Shown here: positions 17,570-26,855 of the stretch, piece by piece
Numbering within the stretch: the stretch's first letter is position 1
Layout: every line of letters starts with the position of its first letter
NCBI RefSeq assembly: GCF_025515205.1
Contig: NZ_JAOPFX010000003.1
Coordinates: forward strand, 1-64,000
Length of the DNA: 64,000 nucleotides
Origin: Microbacterium fluvii
GTDB lineage: Bacteria > Actinomycetota > Actinomycetes > Actinomycetales > Microbacteriaceae
Direction of reading: 5' to 3'
The notes under the pieces: generated by a model
What the model was told of the DNA's origin: nothing
Databases searched by the model: none
The model's input: only the letters and a program-made list of their open reading frames with translations
Program-made: the position numbers and the translations under genes

Positions 17570-18586
17570 TCAGCCTCGCCGCTTGCTGCGACCGAGGTAG
17601 GTCGACAGGGCGACAGCGGCGAGCAGCGCGAGGCCGTTGAACACGTTCGACGCCCAGCCGCTGGCCCCCGACAGGGCCAGACCGCTGACAGAAACCGACA
17701 CGAAGATCGCGCCGACGATCGTGCCGACGACGTTGAAGAAGCCGGGGCGGATGGCCGTGGCGCCGAGGAACACGGCGGCGAGGGCCGGGAACAGCAGCGT
17801 GCCGCCGTCCGACGCCGTCGCGCTGCCCACGCGGGCCAGCTGCAGCACGCCCGCGCCGCCGGCGATGAAGCCCGCGACGATGAAGCTCCACCACACGTTC
17901 TTCGACACCGGAAGGCCCACGAGCTTGGCCGCGGTCGCGTTCGAGCCGATCGCGTAGAGCGAGCGGCCGAAGGGCGTGTGCGTGAAGAAGTACCACGCGA
18001 CCGCCGCGACCAGCAGGGTGATGTAGAAGACGAGCGGGATGCCGAGCAGGCGCGTCGAGCCGAACTTGATGAGCGACGGGTCGATGCCGCTGACGAACGT
18101 CTTGCCGCCGGTGAACCAGGTCATGAGACCCGCCAGCAGCATCGACATGCCCAGGGTCGTGACGAAGGGGCTCATCTCGAGCTTGGTCACGAAGAAGCCG
18201 TTGACCACTCCGACGAGGGTGCCGAGGATCATCGAGATCACGATCGACAGCCACAGCGGCAGGCCGTAGAGCGACATGAGCCCCGCCGTCATCACCTGGC
18301 TCATCACGGCGTTCGCGCCCAGCGAGAAGTCGAAGTAGCCCGAGATCAGGGGGAAGAGCGCGGCGATCGCGATCAGCGCGATGACCGCCTGCGACCCGAG
18401 GATGACGTTGAGGTTGTTGATCGTCGGGAAGGCCGCGGCCGACAGCGGGAAGAACGAGAAGAAGATGTAGACCAGCACCGTCAGCAGCGGCAGCGCGTAG
18501 TTCTCCAGCAGTCGGAGGGGCCTGGGGGTCTGCTTCACCGGGATGGAGACCGTCGCCGTCGTCGGCGGGTTCTTGGTGTCGGTCAT
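17570..18586 (-). CDS. Sugar ABC transporter permease (RbsC type)
   Basis: 338 residues with about ten hydrophobic segments and the branched-chain/ribose permease signature region (SGYFDFSLGANAVMSQV). It forms the membrane channel of a type CUT2 importer for monosaccharides or related small solutes. ATG 18586 overlaps the upstream ATPase stop by four bases, so the two are co-translated. Length is normal. Third gene of a binding protein-ATPase-permease operon ended by the hairpin at 17520-17557. Confidence 0.92.
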   Translation of the reverse strand: MTDTKNPPTTATVSIPVKQTPRPLRLLENYALPLLTVLVYIFFSFFPLSAAAFPTINNLNVILGSQAVIALIAIAALFPLISGYFDFSLGANAVMSQVMTAGLMSLYGLPLWLSIVISMILGTLVGVVNGFFVTKLEMSPFVTTLGMSMLLAGLMTWFTGGKTFVSGIDPSLIKFGSTRLLGIPLVFYITLLVAAVAWYFFTHTPFGRSLYAIGSNATAAKLVGLPVSKNVWWSFIVAGFIAGGAGVLQLARVGSATASDGGTLLFPALAAVFLGATAIRPGFFNVVGTIVGAIFVSVSVSGLALSGASGWASNVFNGLALLAAVALSTYLGRSKRRG

Positions 18587-20181
18587 GCGGGGGCCTCCGT
18601 GGGGGCTTCGGGAACGGTCTTCTCGCGCAGCACGAGACTGGTAAGGCCGTCGACGTCCAGCGCACCGGCTGCGACCTCGTCGGAGATGCGGCCGCGGCTG
18701 AGCACCAGCGTGCGGTCGCAGAGGGCGTGGATCTCGCCCAGGTCGCTCGAGGCGACCACGACCGCGCAGCCCTCTGCGGCGGCGCGGCGGATGCTGTCGT
18801 ACAGGTCGGCGCGGCTCATGACGTCGACGCCCTGGGTCGGCTCGTCGAGCAGAAGCAGGCTCGGGCTGCGGTGCATCCAGCGGGCCATGACGACCTTCTG
18901 CTGGTTGCCGCCCGACATCGACGAGAACAGCGCGTCGGGGCCGGCGACCTTCACGCCGTATTCGGCGATGAGGTCGCGGGCGGTGCCGCGTTCGCGGCTG
19001 CGGGGCATGAAACCCTTCGTCCAGTTCTCGTTGAGGGTCGCCAGGGCCAGGTTCTCGGCCACCGATTGGTCCATGAAGGATGCTTCGTGCACGCGGTCCT
19101 CGGGGACCATCGCGACTCCGGCCTCCATCGCGTCGCCGACGCTGCGGGGCGCATAGGGCTCGCCGTTCAGCGTCATCGAGCCCGACTCGGGGGCGTGCTC
19201 GCCGAAGATCGTCTTCAGGATGCTGGAGCGACCGGAGCCGACCAGGCCCGTGAGCCCGAGGATCTCGCCGCGGTGCACCGTGAAGTCGACGCCGCGCACG
19301 GGGCCGCCGCGCAGCCCCGTGACCGAGAAGACGGGCACGCGGTCGGAGTGGGCGACGTCGCCGGTGGGGCGGAGCGCCCGCACCGAGCGGCCTGCCATGT
19401 GCTCGATCAGCTCGTCTTCGGTGGGGGAGGAGGCGACGAGCTCTGCGGCCACGCGGCCGTCGCGATAGATCGTGAAGTCGTCGGAGACGGCGAGCACCTC
19501 GCGCAGGCGGTGGCTGACGATGAGCACCGTCTGGCCGAGCTCGGCGCGGCGGCGCACGCGCTCGAGCAGCAGCTCGGACTCGTGTGCGGCCAGGCGCGCG
19601 GTCGGCTCGTCGAGCACGAGGATCTGCCGCTGGTCGGCGTCCTGCTCCTGCAGCGCGCGGGCGATCGCGACCATCGTCTGGTCGGAGGGGCGCAGGCGGC
19701 TGATGGGCGCCCGAGGGTCGATGTCGAGTTCGTACTCCTCGAGCAGCTTCGCCACGCGGCGGCGCAGCCCACGCCAGTCGATGCCGGGGCCCGAGCGCGG
19801 GTAGCCGGAGTCGAGGGCGAAGTTCTCTTCGATCGACAGATCGTCGAACAGGCCCAGGTCCTGGTGCACGAAGCGCAGGCCCGCCTGCTGGGCGGTGGCC
19901 GGCGTGTACGAGTTCAGGTCGTATGGGGTGCCGAAGATCTCGAGGTCACCGGCATCCGCCTGGTAGACCCCGGCGAGGATCTTGATGGTCGTGGACTTGC
20001 CCGAGCCGTTGCCGCCGAGCAGGGCGTGCACCGAACCGCTGCGCACCCGAAGTGCGGCGTCGTTGAGGGCGCGGGTGCCGGCGAAGTCCTTGTCGAGGTG
20101 CAGCGCCTCGAGCGCGTACGTCGTGCCGGGAGCGGCAGGGGTGATCCCTGCCGCTCCCGGGTTCATGGCTGAATCAGTCAC
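18583..20181 (-). CDS. Sugar ABC transporter ATP-binding protein (RbsA type)
   Basis: 532 residues with two ATPase domains, as in RbsA/MglA. First half: Walker A GGNGSGKST, Q-loop region (FVHQDLG), Walker B ILVLDEPTA. Second half: degenerate Walker A GLVGSGRSSILK, signature SGGNQQKVVMARW and LLLDEPTQGVD. The second site is probably the less active or the first is, as usual in this family. GTG 20181 is chosen as start since it overlaps the binding-protein stop (GTGA); GTG 20190 and ATG 20166 are alternatives. Powers sugar import. Confidence 0.92.
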   Translation of the reverse strand: MTDSAMNPGAAGITPAAPGTTYALEALHLDKDFAGTRALNDAALRVRSGSVHALLGGNGSGKSTTIKILAGVYQADAGDLEIFGTPYDLNSYTPATAQQAGLRFVHQDLGLFDDLSIEENFALDSGYPRSGPGIDWRGLRRRVAKLLEEYELDIDPRAPISRLRPSDQTMVAIARALQEQDADQRQILVLDEPTARLAAHESELLLERVRRRAELGQTVLIVSHRLREVLAVSDDFTIYRDGRVAAELVASSPTEDELIEHMAGRSVRALRPTGDVAHSDRVPVFSVTGLRGGPVRGVDFTVHRGEILGLTGLVGSGRSSILKTIFGEHAPESGSMTLNGEPYAPRSVGDAMEAGVAMVPEDRVHEASFMDQSVAENLALATLNENWTKGFMPRSRERGTARDLIAEYGVKVAGPDALFSSMSGGNQQKVVMARWMHRSPSLLLLDEPTQGVDVMSRADLYDSIRRAAAEGCAVVVASSDLGEIHALCDRTLVLSRGRISDEVAAGALDVDGLTSLVLREKTVPEAPTEAPA

Positions 20182-21326
20182 TTGCCCCACGATTCGAGGA
20201 ACTTGCTCTTCCAGTCGATCGAGCCGTCGTACGGGCCAGAGTCGGGCAGGTTGTTGTCGGCGTCGACGACCTGCAGCGACTGGCCGATGTAGGCGGGGTC
20301 CTCACCGGCGAGCACGCGGATCGCGGTGTCGACCGAGCCCCACGCCTCCCAGGTCTGCGCCTGACCGACGGTGGCGGTGATGCCGGGCTGGCCGGCGCGG
20401 ATCATGTCGAGCGCCGCCTCGGAGCCGAAGCCGCCCACGACGGTCAGCTTGTCGGCGAGACCCGCCTGGTCGATCGCCGCGGCCAGGCCGTTGACGAGGT
20501 AGGCGTCGGTCGGCACGACCAGCGAGTTGATCGTGTCGTCGGCCAGCAGGGCGCTCGTGACCTTCTGGATGTACGAGCCGTCGGCGCTCTCGGTGTCGGA
20601 GACGTCGATGACCGTCGCGACCTCGCCGCCGCCGAGCGTCTCGAGCTCTGCCGTGTAGGCGTCGGTGACGAGCTGGCCCCACGGGTTGCTGGTCAGGTTG
20701 ATCACCAGCGTGTGCGGGTCGCCGTTCGTCTTGCCGAAGGTGTAGTCGGCCTGCAGCTTGCCGATGCCGTGGAAGGGCGTCGGAACGGGCGGGTTCTCGA
20801 GCCAGAGGCGCTCGGAGTCCCACTGCTTCGGGTCGCAGTCGTCGAGGCCGCCGCCGCCGACGATGGTGACGCCGGCTTCCTTGGCCTCGGTGAAGGCCGC
20901 CGCCGCCGCGGAGCAGCTGATGCCGACCGGCACGAGCACGTCGGCGCCGCCGGCGACCGCCTGACGGATGGCCGTTGCGAAGCCCTCGGGGCTGAGCTTG
21001 CCGTCGACGATGGTGGCGTTCCAGCCGGCCGTCTCGGCGGCCTCCTTCATCGCCGCCGCGGGAGCCGCGCAGGTCGCGTTCGACTCGCCGCACGACATGA
21101 CATAGAAGTTGAGGCCGGCTTCGGGGGTGACCGCGGCGAGGTCGTCGAGACCGCCGCCGATGCCCTCGTAGGCCGTGTCGAGAGCAGCCTGGGCTTCGGC
21201 GCTGATCTCGGTGCCCGCGCTGCTCGAGTCGCCCGTGGGCTCCTCGTCGCCGCTCGTACACGCCGTCATCGAGATGGCGAGCGCGACGACAGACGCCGCG
21301 ATCGCGAACTTCTTGGTTGCTTTCAC
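20178..21326 (-). CDS. Sugar ABC transporter substrate-binding lipoprotein
   Basis: 382 residues. A lipoprotein signal ends at MTAC, followed by a Ser/Asp/Glu-rich spacer and a type I periplasmic-binding fold of the RbsB class (GKLSPEGFATAIRQAV, VVPTDAYLVNGLAAAI). Four Cys residues occur in the mature domain, which is unusual and could form disulfides. Start GTG 21326 has CAGGAG upstream; the longer frame is not credible. The ligand is probably a monosaccharide or cyclitol, not determinable here. First gene of the transporter operon. Confidence 0.9.
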   Translation of the reverse strand: MKATKKFAIAASVVALAISMTACTSGDEEPTGDSSSAGTEISAEAQAALDTAYEGIGGGLDDLAAVTPEAGLNFYVMSCGESNATCAAPAAAMKEAAETAGWNATIVDGKLSPEGFATAIRQAVAGGADVLVPVGISCSAAAAAFTEAKEAGVTIVGGGGLDDCDPKQWDSERLWLENPPVPTPFHGIGKLQADYTFGKTNGDPHTLVINLTSNPWGQLVTDAYTAELETLGGGEVATVIDVSDTESADGSYIQKVTSALLADDTINSLVVPTDAYLVNGLAAAIDQAGLADKLTVVGGFGSEAALDMIRAGQPGITATVGQAQTWEAWGSVDTAIRVLAGEDPAYIGQSLQVVDADNNLPDSGPYDGSIDWKSKFLESWGK

Positions 21327-21646
21327 GTGACACTCCTGCTGTGTCAGGAGGCGGAAGCCCAGTGCTCGGCTTCCTCGCCTCATTCGGGTGCTGGCGGCAG
21401 TGCCAGCGACATCATCACACCAGCCAGACCCGCCATCGGGAACGCGTGGGCGTCGATGACTGGCATCGGGGCGTCGGATGACGGATGCTGCCGGCATCCG
21501 TCGATGAGAACCTTCTCATAATCGGTGTCGATGCATCCCATCGATGACAGCTATCGGGCGATCGCTGTTCTCGTCGGCGCGGGGCGCTGTTTCACTGGCC
21601 GCGCCGGCACGCAGACGTGGCGGCATCCCCATCGAAGGAGAAGTTG
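21327..21646. promoter_or_regulatory. Divergent control region with several inverted repeats
   Basis: This 320-bp gap separates the sugar transporter operon (minus) and the secreted beta-helix gene (plus). It holds a hairpin beside the transporter start (21348-21359 with 21368-21381), a perfect 9+5+9 palindrome with arms GACGGATGC (21480-21488) and GCATCCGTC (21494-21502), the palindrome GAGAACCTTCTC (21506-21517), and a repeat TCGATG-N5-CATCGA near 21528-21544. CATAAT at 21517-21522 may be the -10 box for the plus-strand gene. The layout suggests sugar-responsive control of both genes. Confidence 0.5.
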
Positions 21647-23626
21647 ATGAAGACATCCTCGAGTGCCCGTCCGGTGATTCGGCGCCGTTTCGTGGTCGGT
21701 ACGACCGCGTTCGCGCTGACGGCCACGATGTGCCTGGGCGGCGCCGTCGCCGCGAACGCCACGGTGTTCACCGGGGCGAGCGGATCGAAGGGCGGGCACA
21801 GCTCGCACAGCGGCAAGACGCTCGTCGTCGCGTCGGGTCAGACCGCCGTCATCACCAAGACGACGAAGCTGAGCGCCCTGACGATCCGCAGTGGCGGGGC
21901 CCTGGTCGCGCCGGAGGGATACACCCTGACGCTGACGGTCAACGGAGTCGAGAAGGGCCAAAAGGTCACCTCGACCGGGGCGCTCGAGACGGCGATCGTG
22001 CCGGGGACCTATCGGGGCGACGTCGTGCTCACGGTCGCCGACCAGACGCCGGTCGTGTTCGACGGGCTCACCTATCAGTTCCGCGAGGGCCTGTACGTCG
22101 ACGCGGACGGCGTCGACACCGGCAAGTCGGTGCTCGCCGCGGTCAAGGGCAGGGCCGGCGACTCGGTCGCCAAGAACATCTCGATCACCTCGAAGGGCGA
22201 GGCGTTCAACGGCGTCTACGTCGTCGACACCGACTACACGCTCGTGAACCCCCGCATCTCGTTCACCGGCGACGGTCGCAGCGACTTCGCCGGCATGGGC
22301 GCCGGCATCATCGGCTCCGGCGACGAGACGACGCTCCTCATCGACGGGGCGAAGATCGACAACAAGGGCGTCACGCGCCCCGCGATCATCGCGACCGACG
22401 GCGCGAATGTCATCGTGAAGAACTCGACGATCCGCACGGCCGACGGCATCCTTCCCGATGACTACCAGTCGTCGGTGAACCTGTCGTTCATGCAGGACGC
22501 GCCGTGGATGCTGGGCATCTCCGGAAGCAACCGCGCCACCAACGTGCTGGGTGAGAACACGCAGGCCACCTACATCTCGTCGTCGATCACGAGCGAGAAC
22601 TGGGGCGCGCTGTCGGTCGACAGCGGCCAGAACATGAAGCTGTCGGCGATCAACTCGAAGGTCGCCAACAGCGGCGACGACGGCTACGGCACCTACGTCA
22701 TCGGCAACGCCGACGAGACGTTCCTGGGCACCTCGTTCGACGTCGCGACCTACGCGACGATCGTCACGGGCGGCTCTGTGGCTTACGGCGACAGCACTCG
22801 CGCCGCCGTCACGGCGCTCAACACCGAGCTCGACCTGGGGCTGTCGACCAAGGAGATCACCAAACTGCCGGTGCGCTCGACCACGATCGACTCCGACCGC
22901 TTCGGCGTCATGTGGCACGGCTCCGGCTCGGTCGACATCTCGGGCGGCACGAGGCTCACCACCGACGAGACGGTGTTCCTCAACAAGGGACAGCAGGCGA
23001 CGGTGAGTGTCGACGGCTCCGACGGCGCGAAGATCTCGACCGACAACGGCGTGCTCTACCAGCTGATGGACAACGACGACCCGGGCCCCGACTTCGCCAA
23101 CGGCATGCTCAACACGGGCGTCTACACCGAGCCCACCTCGGCGGTCGTCAAGAACACGTCGTTCGACGTGTCGGCTGTGCACTCCACGGATGCGGTCACG
23201 ACGTTCACCGACATCTCGCTCAAGGGCGACCTCTACAACGCCTTCCGCGGTGACATCGCCGGCATGGGCCCCGCCCAGCCGCGCAACCTCGTCGTGACCC
23301 TCGACGGGGCGACTCTGAAGGGCGTGGTGTCGGCTTCGACCGCGAAGCACAATCAGTCGACGATCACCTCGGCCGACTACCGGCAGCTCGGCGTCGTGAC
23401 CAACACCGCCGGATCGGTCGTCAACAACGGCGTGATCGTGTCGCTCACCGGCAAGTCGGTGTGGACCGTCACCGGCGCCTCCTACCTGTCGAGCCTCACC
23501 GTCGAGCAGGGCTCGGCGCTCAAGGGCGCCGGCGGCAAGGCCGTGAAGGTGACCGTCGACGGCGTCGCGACGACCCTCGTCGCCGGCACCACCTACACGG
23601 GCGACATCCAGGTCAGCCTCGGCTGA
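21647..23626 (+). CDS. Secreted right-handed beta-helix-like protein
   Basis: 659 residues. The N-terminus (IRRRFVVGTTAFALTATMC and following to ANA) is an export signal with a twin-arginine-like motif, so Tat export of a folded protein is possible. The mature part is built of short repeating strands rich in Gly, Asp, Asn, Thr and Val, the look of a pectate-lyase-type beta-helix. Matching SG.L..... elements (LTIRSGGALVAPEGYTLTL near the start; LTVEQGSALKGAGGKAVKV near the end) cap both ends. No LPxTG anchor or transmembrane end, so it is likely released. GAAGGAGA precedes ATG 21647. Could be a glycan-active enzyme or an adhesin; no catalytic residues identified. Confidence 0.8.
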   Translation: MKTSSSARPVIRRRFVVGTTAFALTATMCLGGAVAANATVFTGASGSKGGHSSHSGKTLVVASGQTAVITKTTKLSALTIRSGGALVAPEGYTLTLTVNGVEKGQKVTSTGALETAIVPGTYRGDVVLTVADQTPVVFDGLTYQFREGLYVDADGVDTGKSVLAAVKGRAGDSVAKNISITSKGEAFNGVYVVDTDYTLVNPRISFTGDGRSDFAGMGAGIIGSGDETTLLIDGAKIDNKGVTRPAIIATDGANVIVKNSTIRTADGILPDDYQSSVNLSFMQDAPWMLGISGSNRATNVLGENTQATYISSSITSENWGALSVDSGQNMKLSAINSKVANSGDDGYGTYVIGNADETFLGTSFDVATYATIVTGGSVAYGDSTRAAVTALNTELDLGLSTKEITKLPVRSTTIDSDRFGVMWHGSGSVDISGGTRLTTDETVFLNKGQQATVSVDGSDGAKISTDNGVLYQLMDNDDPGPDFANGMLNTGVYTEPTSAVVKNTSFDVSAVHSTDAVTTFTDISLKGDLYNAFRGDIAGMGPAQPRNLVVTLDGATLKGVVSASTAKHNQSTITSADYRQLGVVTNTAGSVVNNGVIVSLTGKSVWTVTGASYLSSLTVEQGSALKGAGGKAVKVTVDGVATTLVAGTTYTGDIQVSLG

Positions 23627-23638
23627 CCCCCGATCCGT

Positions 23639-23695
23639 TTACGGTCGCGACGCGCCGTGCCCTCCACCCGGGGGTGCGGCGCGTCGTGACCGTAA
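23639..23695. terminator. Long hairpin between convergent genes
   Basis: Nineteen-base arms (23639-23657 and 23677-23695) are complementary with one mismatch around a 19-base loop. It sits 12 bases beyond the beta-helix gene stop and 28 bases beyond the end of the convergent SDR gene, so it can serve both. Confidence 0.8.
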
Positions 23696-23722
23696 CCGGA
23701 GGGGAGGCGAGGGGTGGGGAGG

Positions 23723-24433
23723 CTACAGGCGGCTCTCGCCGCCGTCGACCAGCAGGGTCTGGCCGGTGACGAAGCCCGCGTCGGGCGAGACGAGGTAGGC
23801 CACCGCCCCGGCGATGTCGTCGGGCAGCCCCGCCCGAGGCACGGCCTGACGGCTCTGCACGAGCGCGAAGTGCTCGGCGGGCACCGACGCGACGGCGTTC
23901 TCGGTCGCGGTGAGCCCGGGGGCCACCGCATTGACGGTGATGCCGTCGGGGCCGAGCTCGGTCGACAGCCCCCGCGCGAGGCCCGTGAGGGCGCCCTTGG
24001 AGGCGATGTAGTGGCTCATGCCGGCGGGTGGCTGGAAGTAGGACGACGACGTGATCAGCACGACGCGCCCCCACCCGGCGGCGCGCAGGTCGGGCAGCGC
24101 CGCCCGCAGCAGGTGGAACGCGCCGTCGACGTTCACGCGGAAGCTGCGGTCCCAGTCGGCGGTGTCGAGCTCGGCGAAGGGCGCCATGTGCTGGAAGGCG
24201 GCGCAGTGCACGACCACGCCGAGCGGCCCGAGGGTTCGCGCGGCTTCGACGGCCTCGACGATCTGCGCCGGGTCGGCGAGATCGCACACCAGGTCGAGCA
24301 CTCCTTCTCGCGGGCTCGGCGGCGCGAAGAGGTCGAGGCTCGCGACCGGATGCCCCGCCTCGCGCAGTCGGTCGACGACGGCGGCGCCGATGCCGCGCGC
24401 GCCGCCTGTGACGATCGCGACGGATGCTGTCAT
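23723..24433 (-). CDS. Short-chain dehydrogenase/reductase
   Basis: 236 residues. Classical SDR features: cofactor loop TGGARGIG, NAG-equivalent HCAAF, catalytic Ser in ITSSSYF and Tyr-Lys in YIASKG, and C-terminal LLVDGG. It would catalyse NAD(P)-dependent oxidation or reduction of a hydroxyl/keto group. Start ATG 24433; an upstream open extension reads into the neighbouring gene and is rejected. Third gene of an operon with a second SDR and a flavin oxidase, whose promoter carries the island-type LysR operator. Confidence 0.9.
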   Translation of the reverse strand: MTASVAIVTGGARGIGAAVVDRLREAGHPVASLDLFAPPSPREGVLDLVCDLADPAQIVEAVEAARTLGPLGVVVHCAAFQHMAPFAELDTADWDRSFRVNVDGAFHLLRAALPDLRAAGWGRVVLITSSSYFQPPAGMSHYIASKGALTGLARGLSTELGPDGITVNAVAPGLTATENAVASVPAEHFALVQSRQAVPRAGLPDDIAGAVAYLVSPDAGFVTGQTLLVDGGESRL

Positions 24434-24483
24434 CTGCTGCTCCTTCAGGTCTCCTGGTCCGCGGCGACGGTGCCCGCGCGAGG

Positions 24484-25269
24484 TCAGTCCGACGCGACGG
24501 TGCCGCCGTCGACGATGATCGTCTGGCCGCTGACGAAGGCTCCGGCCGGGGATGCCAGCCACACGACGGTGCCGGCGATCTCGGCGGGCGTGCCGAAGCG
24601 GCGCAGCGGTGTCTTGCCCAGGCGGGTGGCGGCAGCATCCTCGTTGCCCGTGATGGGGGTCGCGAACTCGGTCGCGATGACACCGGGCGCGAGGGCGTTG
24701 GCGCGGATGCCGCGGGGCCCCCACTGCACCGCGAGATTGCGGGCCAGCTGGGCGTTGGCGGCCTTCGTGATGCCGTACCCGCCGATGACCTTGTTGCCGC
24801 GCACCGCCGACAGGCTCGACATCACGAGGAATAGCCCGCCGCCGCCATCGGCCATGACAGGCAGAGCGGCGTCCGCCAGACGCAGCACCGAGCGCACGTG
24901 CAGGTCGAACATGCGGTCGAGGCCCGCCAGAGAGGCCTCGGAGCCGAGCGAATCGAGGTCGTCGTCGAGCGCGAAGCCCGCATTGGCGAAGACCGTGTCG
25001 AGCCGTCCCCACCGATCGGCCGCCAGGTCGACGAGGGATGCCGCAGCCCCCGGCTCGGTCAGGTCGCACTCGACGCCCACGACGTCGAGCCCCTCGGCAG
25101 CAAGTGCGGCCGCCGCGCCCGACGCATCGCCGAGCCCCGCGATCACGACCGCCGCGCCGGCACGGGCGAGCGCCTCGGCCGACGCCAGCCCGATGCCGCT
25201 CGAGCCGCCGGTGACGATCGCGACGCGGCCGTCGAGCGAGAACAGGGCCTGCGGCGAGAGGTCGGTCAT
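24484..25269 (-). CDS. Short-chain dehydrogenase/reductase
   Basis: 261 residues with TGGSSGIG, NAG (FANAG), a Ser in VMSSLSA, YGITKAANA containing the catalytic Tyr-Lys, and IIVDGG. The start codon overlaps the upstream flavin oxidase stop by one base (TGATG). Two SDRs with a flavin oxidase suggest stepwise oxidation of adjacent hydroxyl groups on a sugar or alicyclic substrate (inference). Confidence 0.9.
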   Translation of the reverse strand: MTDLSPQALFSLDGRVAIVTGGSSGIGLASAEALARAGAAVVIAGLGDASGAAAALAAEGLDVVGVECDLTEPGAAASLVDLAADRWGRLDTVFANAGFALDDDLDSLGSEASLAGLDRMFDLHVRSVLRLADAALPVMADGGGGLFLVMSSLSAVRGNKVIGGYGITKAANAQLARNLAVQWGPRGIRANALAPGVIATEFATPITGNEDAAATRLGKTPLRRFGTPAEIAGTVVWLASPAGAFVSGQTIIVDGGTVASD

Positions 25270-26687
25270 CAGACCGCCGCGCCCTCGCGCTCCCAGTGGT
25301 TGACGTTGAGGGCGTCGTGGTCGGCGGCGAGGTAGCGGTGGAAGCGTCCGTCGGGGTCGCGGTCGGCGATGATCTGCTGCAGCTTCGCCCAGTTCTCGGG
25401 CGCCATGAACTTCAGCTGCCGGTTCGTCATGTCGGAGTCTCCGAGGTACTGACCGGCGGTGACAGGCTGCGCGTGGGTGAACACCTCATCGACCCAGGCG
25501 CGGTTGCGGGCGAACTCGGCCGGGTCCTCATAGACCGTGTAGGCCGCGACGTAGGCCTCGGTCTGCAGCGAGAACGCCATGTCGGGGAGGTCCCGGCGCA
25601 TCGGTGCGTTGCTCATCCAGATCGCGAAGCCCTTGTCGGTGGGGTTCGTCGTGAACAGCGGCCGGATGCCCTCGACCATCGCGGCGACGCCCTCCGGGGT
25701 GTTCTCGCCGTCGATCCAGGCGTTGTCGCAGATGTACTGCCAGTGCTCGGGGTTCTGCAGCTCCTGCTGCGCGCGGTGCTCGGCGAGGGTCGACTCGGCG
25801 GCGTCCTGCACGAAGACGGCACGGTCGATGACGGGGGAGCTGTTGAACTCGGCGAGCGACGCGCGCGCGTGCTCCTCGTCGTCGCCGAATGCGAGCCCGG
25901 TCACCAGCAGCAGGCGCTTCTCGGTGCCGTCGGGCATCGGTGTGGGGTTCGACACGCACACGATCTCGACGTTGTCGGGCACCCGGTGGTGCGCCTCGTA
26001 CATCCACGTCATGACCTCGGTGAAGTCCTCGAGCTCGTAGCCGTGCACGGTGTGGGCGAGCCAGCCGAACTTCGGGCGGGTCTTCAGGTGGAAGCGCACG
26101 ACGATGCCAGGGAAGGTGGGGCCGGCGCCGCGCGCGGCCCAGTAGAGGTCGCTGTTCTGCTCGGCGTCGGCGCGCATGAGCTCGCCGTCGGCGGTGACGA
26201 CGTCGACCGCCACGACGGACTCTGCGGCCCAGCCCCAGCCGCGCTGGTTCCAGCCCTGGCCGCCCTGCAGCAGGAACCCGCCGATGCCGACCGACGGGCA
26301 GTGGCCGCCGTTGAAGAAACGGCCGCGCTCCTCGAGGTAGGGCGAGAGCACGTCGCCGCCCTTGGTCGCCGGTCCCGCAGAGACGATGTGCGTCTGCTCG
26401 TCGTACGAGATGTCGGTGAGGGCACCGAGGTCGAGCAGCAGACCGCCATCTCGCACGCTCCATGCCGCCCAGGAGTGACCGCCGGAGCGCACGGCGACCG
26501 TCCAGCCCTGCTCCTTGGCCAGGCGCACACCTGCCACGACGTCGTCGACCGAGCCGGCGATCAGGACCGCGTCGGGTTGGCGATCGGGGCGGCGGCCGTT
26601 GAAGACGCGGCCGACGCGGACCTCATCCCAGTCGGGGTCTGCCGGCAGCACGAGGCGGCCGTCGAAGGCGGGGGCATCCAGGGTCAT
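25269..26687 (-). CDS. BBE-like FAD-dependent oxidoreductase (bicovalent FAD)
   Basis: 472 residues of the PCMH/berberine-bridge-enzyme family. His71 in VRSGGHSW and Cys130 in GGHCPSVGIGGFLLQGGQG match the two residues that bind FAD covalently in bicovalent members. The C-terminal BBE motif region (NWAKLQQIIADRDPDGRF) is present. Such enzymes oxidise alcohols or sugars, or cyclise phenolics, using O2 or another acceptor. ATG 26687 has GAGGAG eight bases upstream. First gene of the operon; the promoter has ATAGCTGGTAT and TACTGT boxes 47 bp apart. No signal peptide. Confidence 0.9.
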   Translation of the reverse strand: MTLDAPAFDGRLVLPADPDWDEVRVGRVFNGRRPDRQPDAVLIAGSVDDVVAGVRLAKEQGWTVAVRSGGHSWAAWSVRDGGLLLDLGALTDISYDEQTHIVSAGPATKGGDVLSPYLEERGRFFNGGHCPSVGIGGFLLQGGQGWNQRGWGWAAESVVAVDVVTADGELMRADAEQNSDLYWAARGAGPTFPGIVVRFHLKTRPKFGWLAHTVHGYELEDFTEVMTWMYEAHHRVPDNVEIVCVSNPTPMPDGTEKRLLLVTGLAFGDDEEHARASLAEFNSSPVIDRAVFVQDAAESTLAEHRAQQELQNPEHWQYICDNAWIDGENTPEGVAAMVEGIRPLFTTNPTDKGFAIWMSNAPMRRDLPDMAFSLQTEAYVAAYTVYEDPAEFARNRAWVDEVFTHAQPVTAGQYLGDSDMTNRQLKFMAPENWAKLQQIIADRDPDGRFHRYLAADHDALNVNHWEREGAAV

Positions 26688-26747
26688 CGTCGAACTCCTC
26701 GGGAACATCGGGTCGGATGCGCGCGGTGGCGGCAGCATCCGCTATCG

Positions 26748-26800
26748 ACAGTAGAGATCGGATGCCGCCCGCTGAACGCCCCCAAGGGGATACCAGCTAT
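26748..26800 (-). promoter_or_regulatory. LysR-type operator and -10 of flavin oxidase operon
   Basis: On the minus strand ATAGCTGGTAT begins at 26800 and TACTGT at 26753, 47 bp apart, matching the island promoter architecture. The gene starts at 26687. Confidence 0.65.
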
Positions 26801-26855
26801 CTGGCCGCCCGATTGGGGCTGTCACGGCGAAGAGCAAAGTTCTACAATGAAGCAC

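Noticed and set aside
17480..19156. Long plus-strand frame opposite the sugar transporter
   Set aside because: Antisense shadow with Arg/Asp/Glu repeats; the minus-strand transporter genes have clear motifs.
26847..26855. ATG 26847 as antitoxin start
   Set aside because: It overlaps the TACAAT -10 box; a transcript from that promoter would begin at about 26856.
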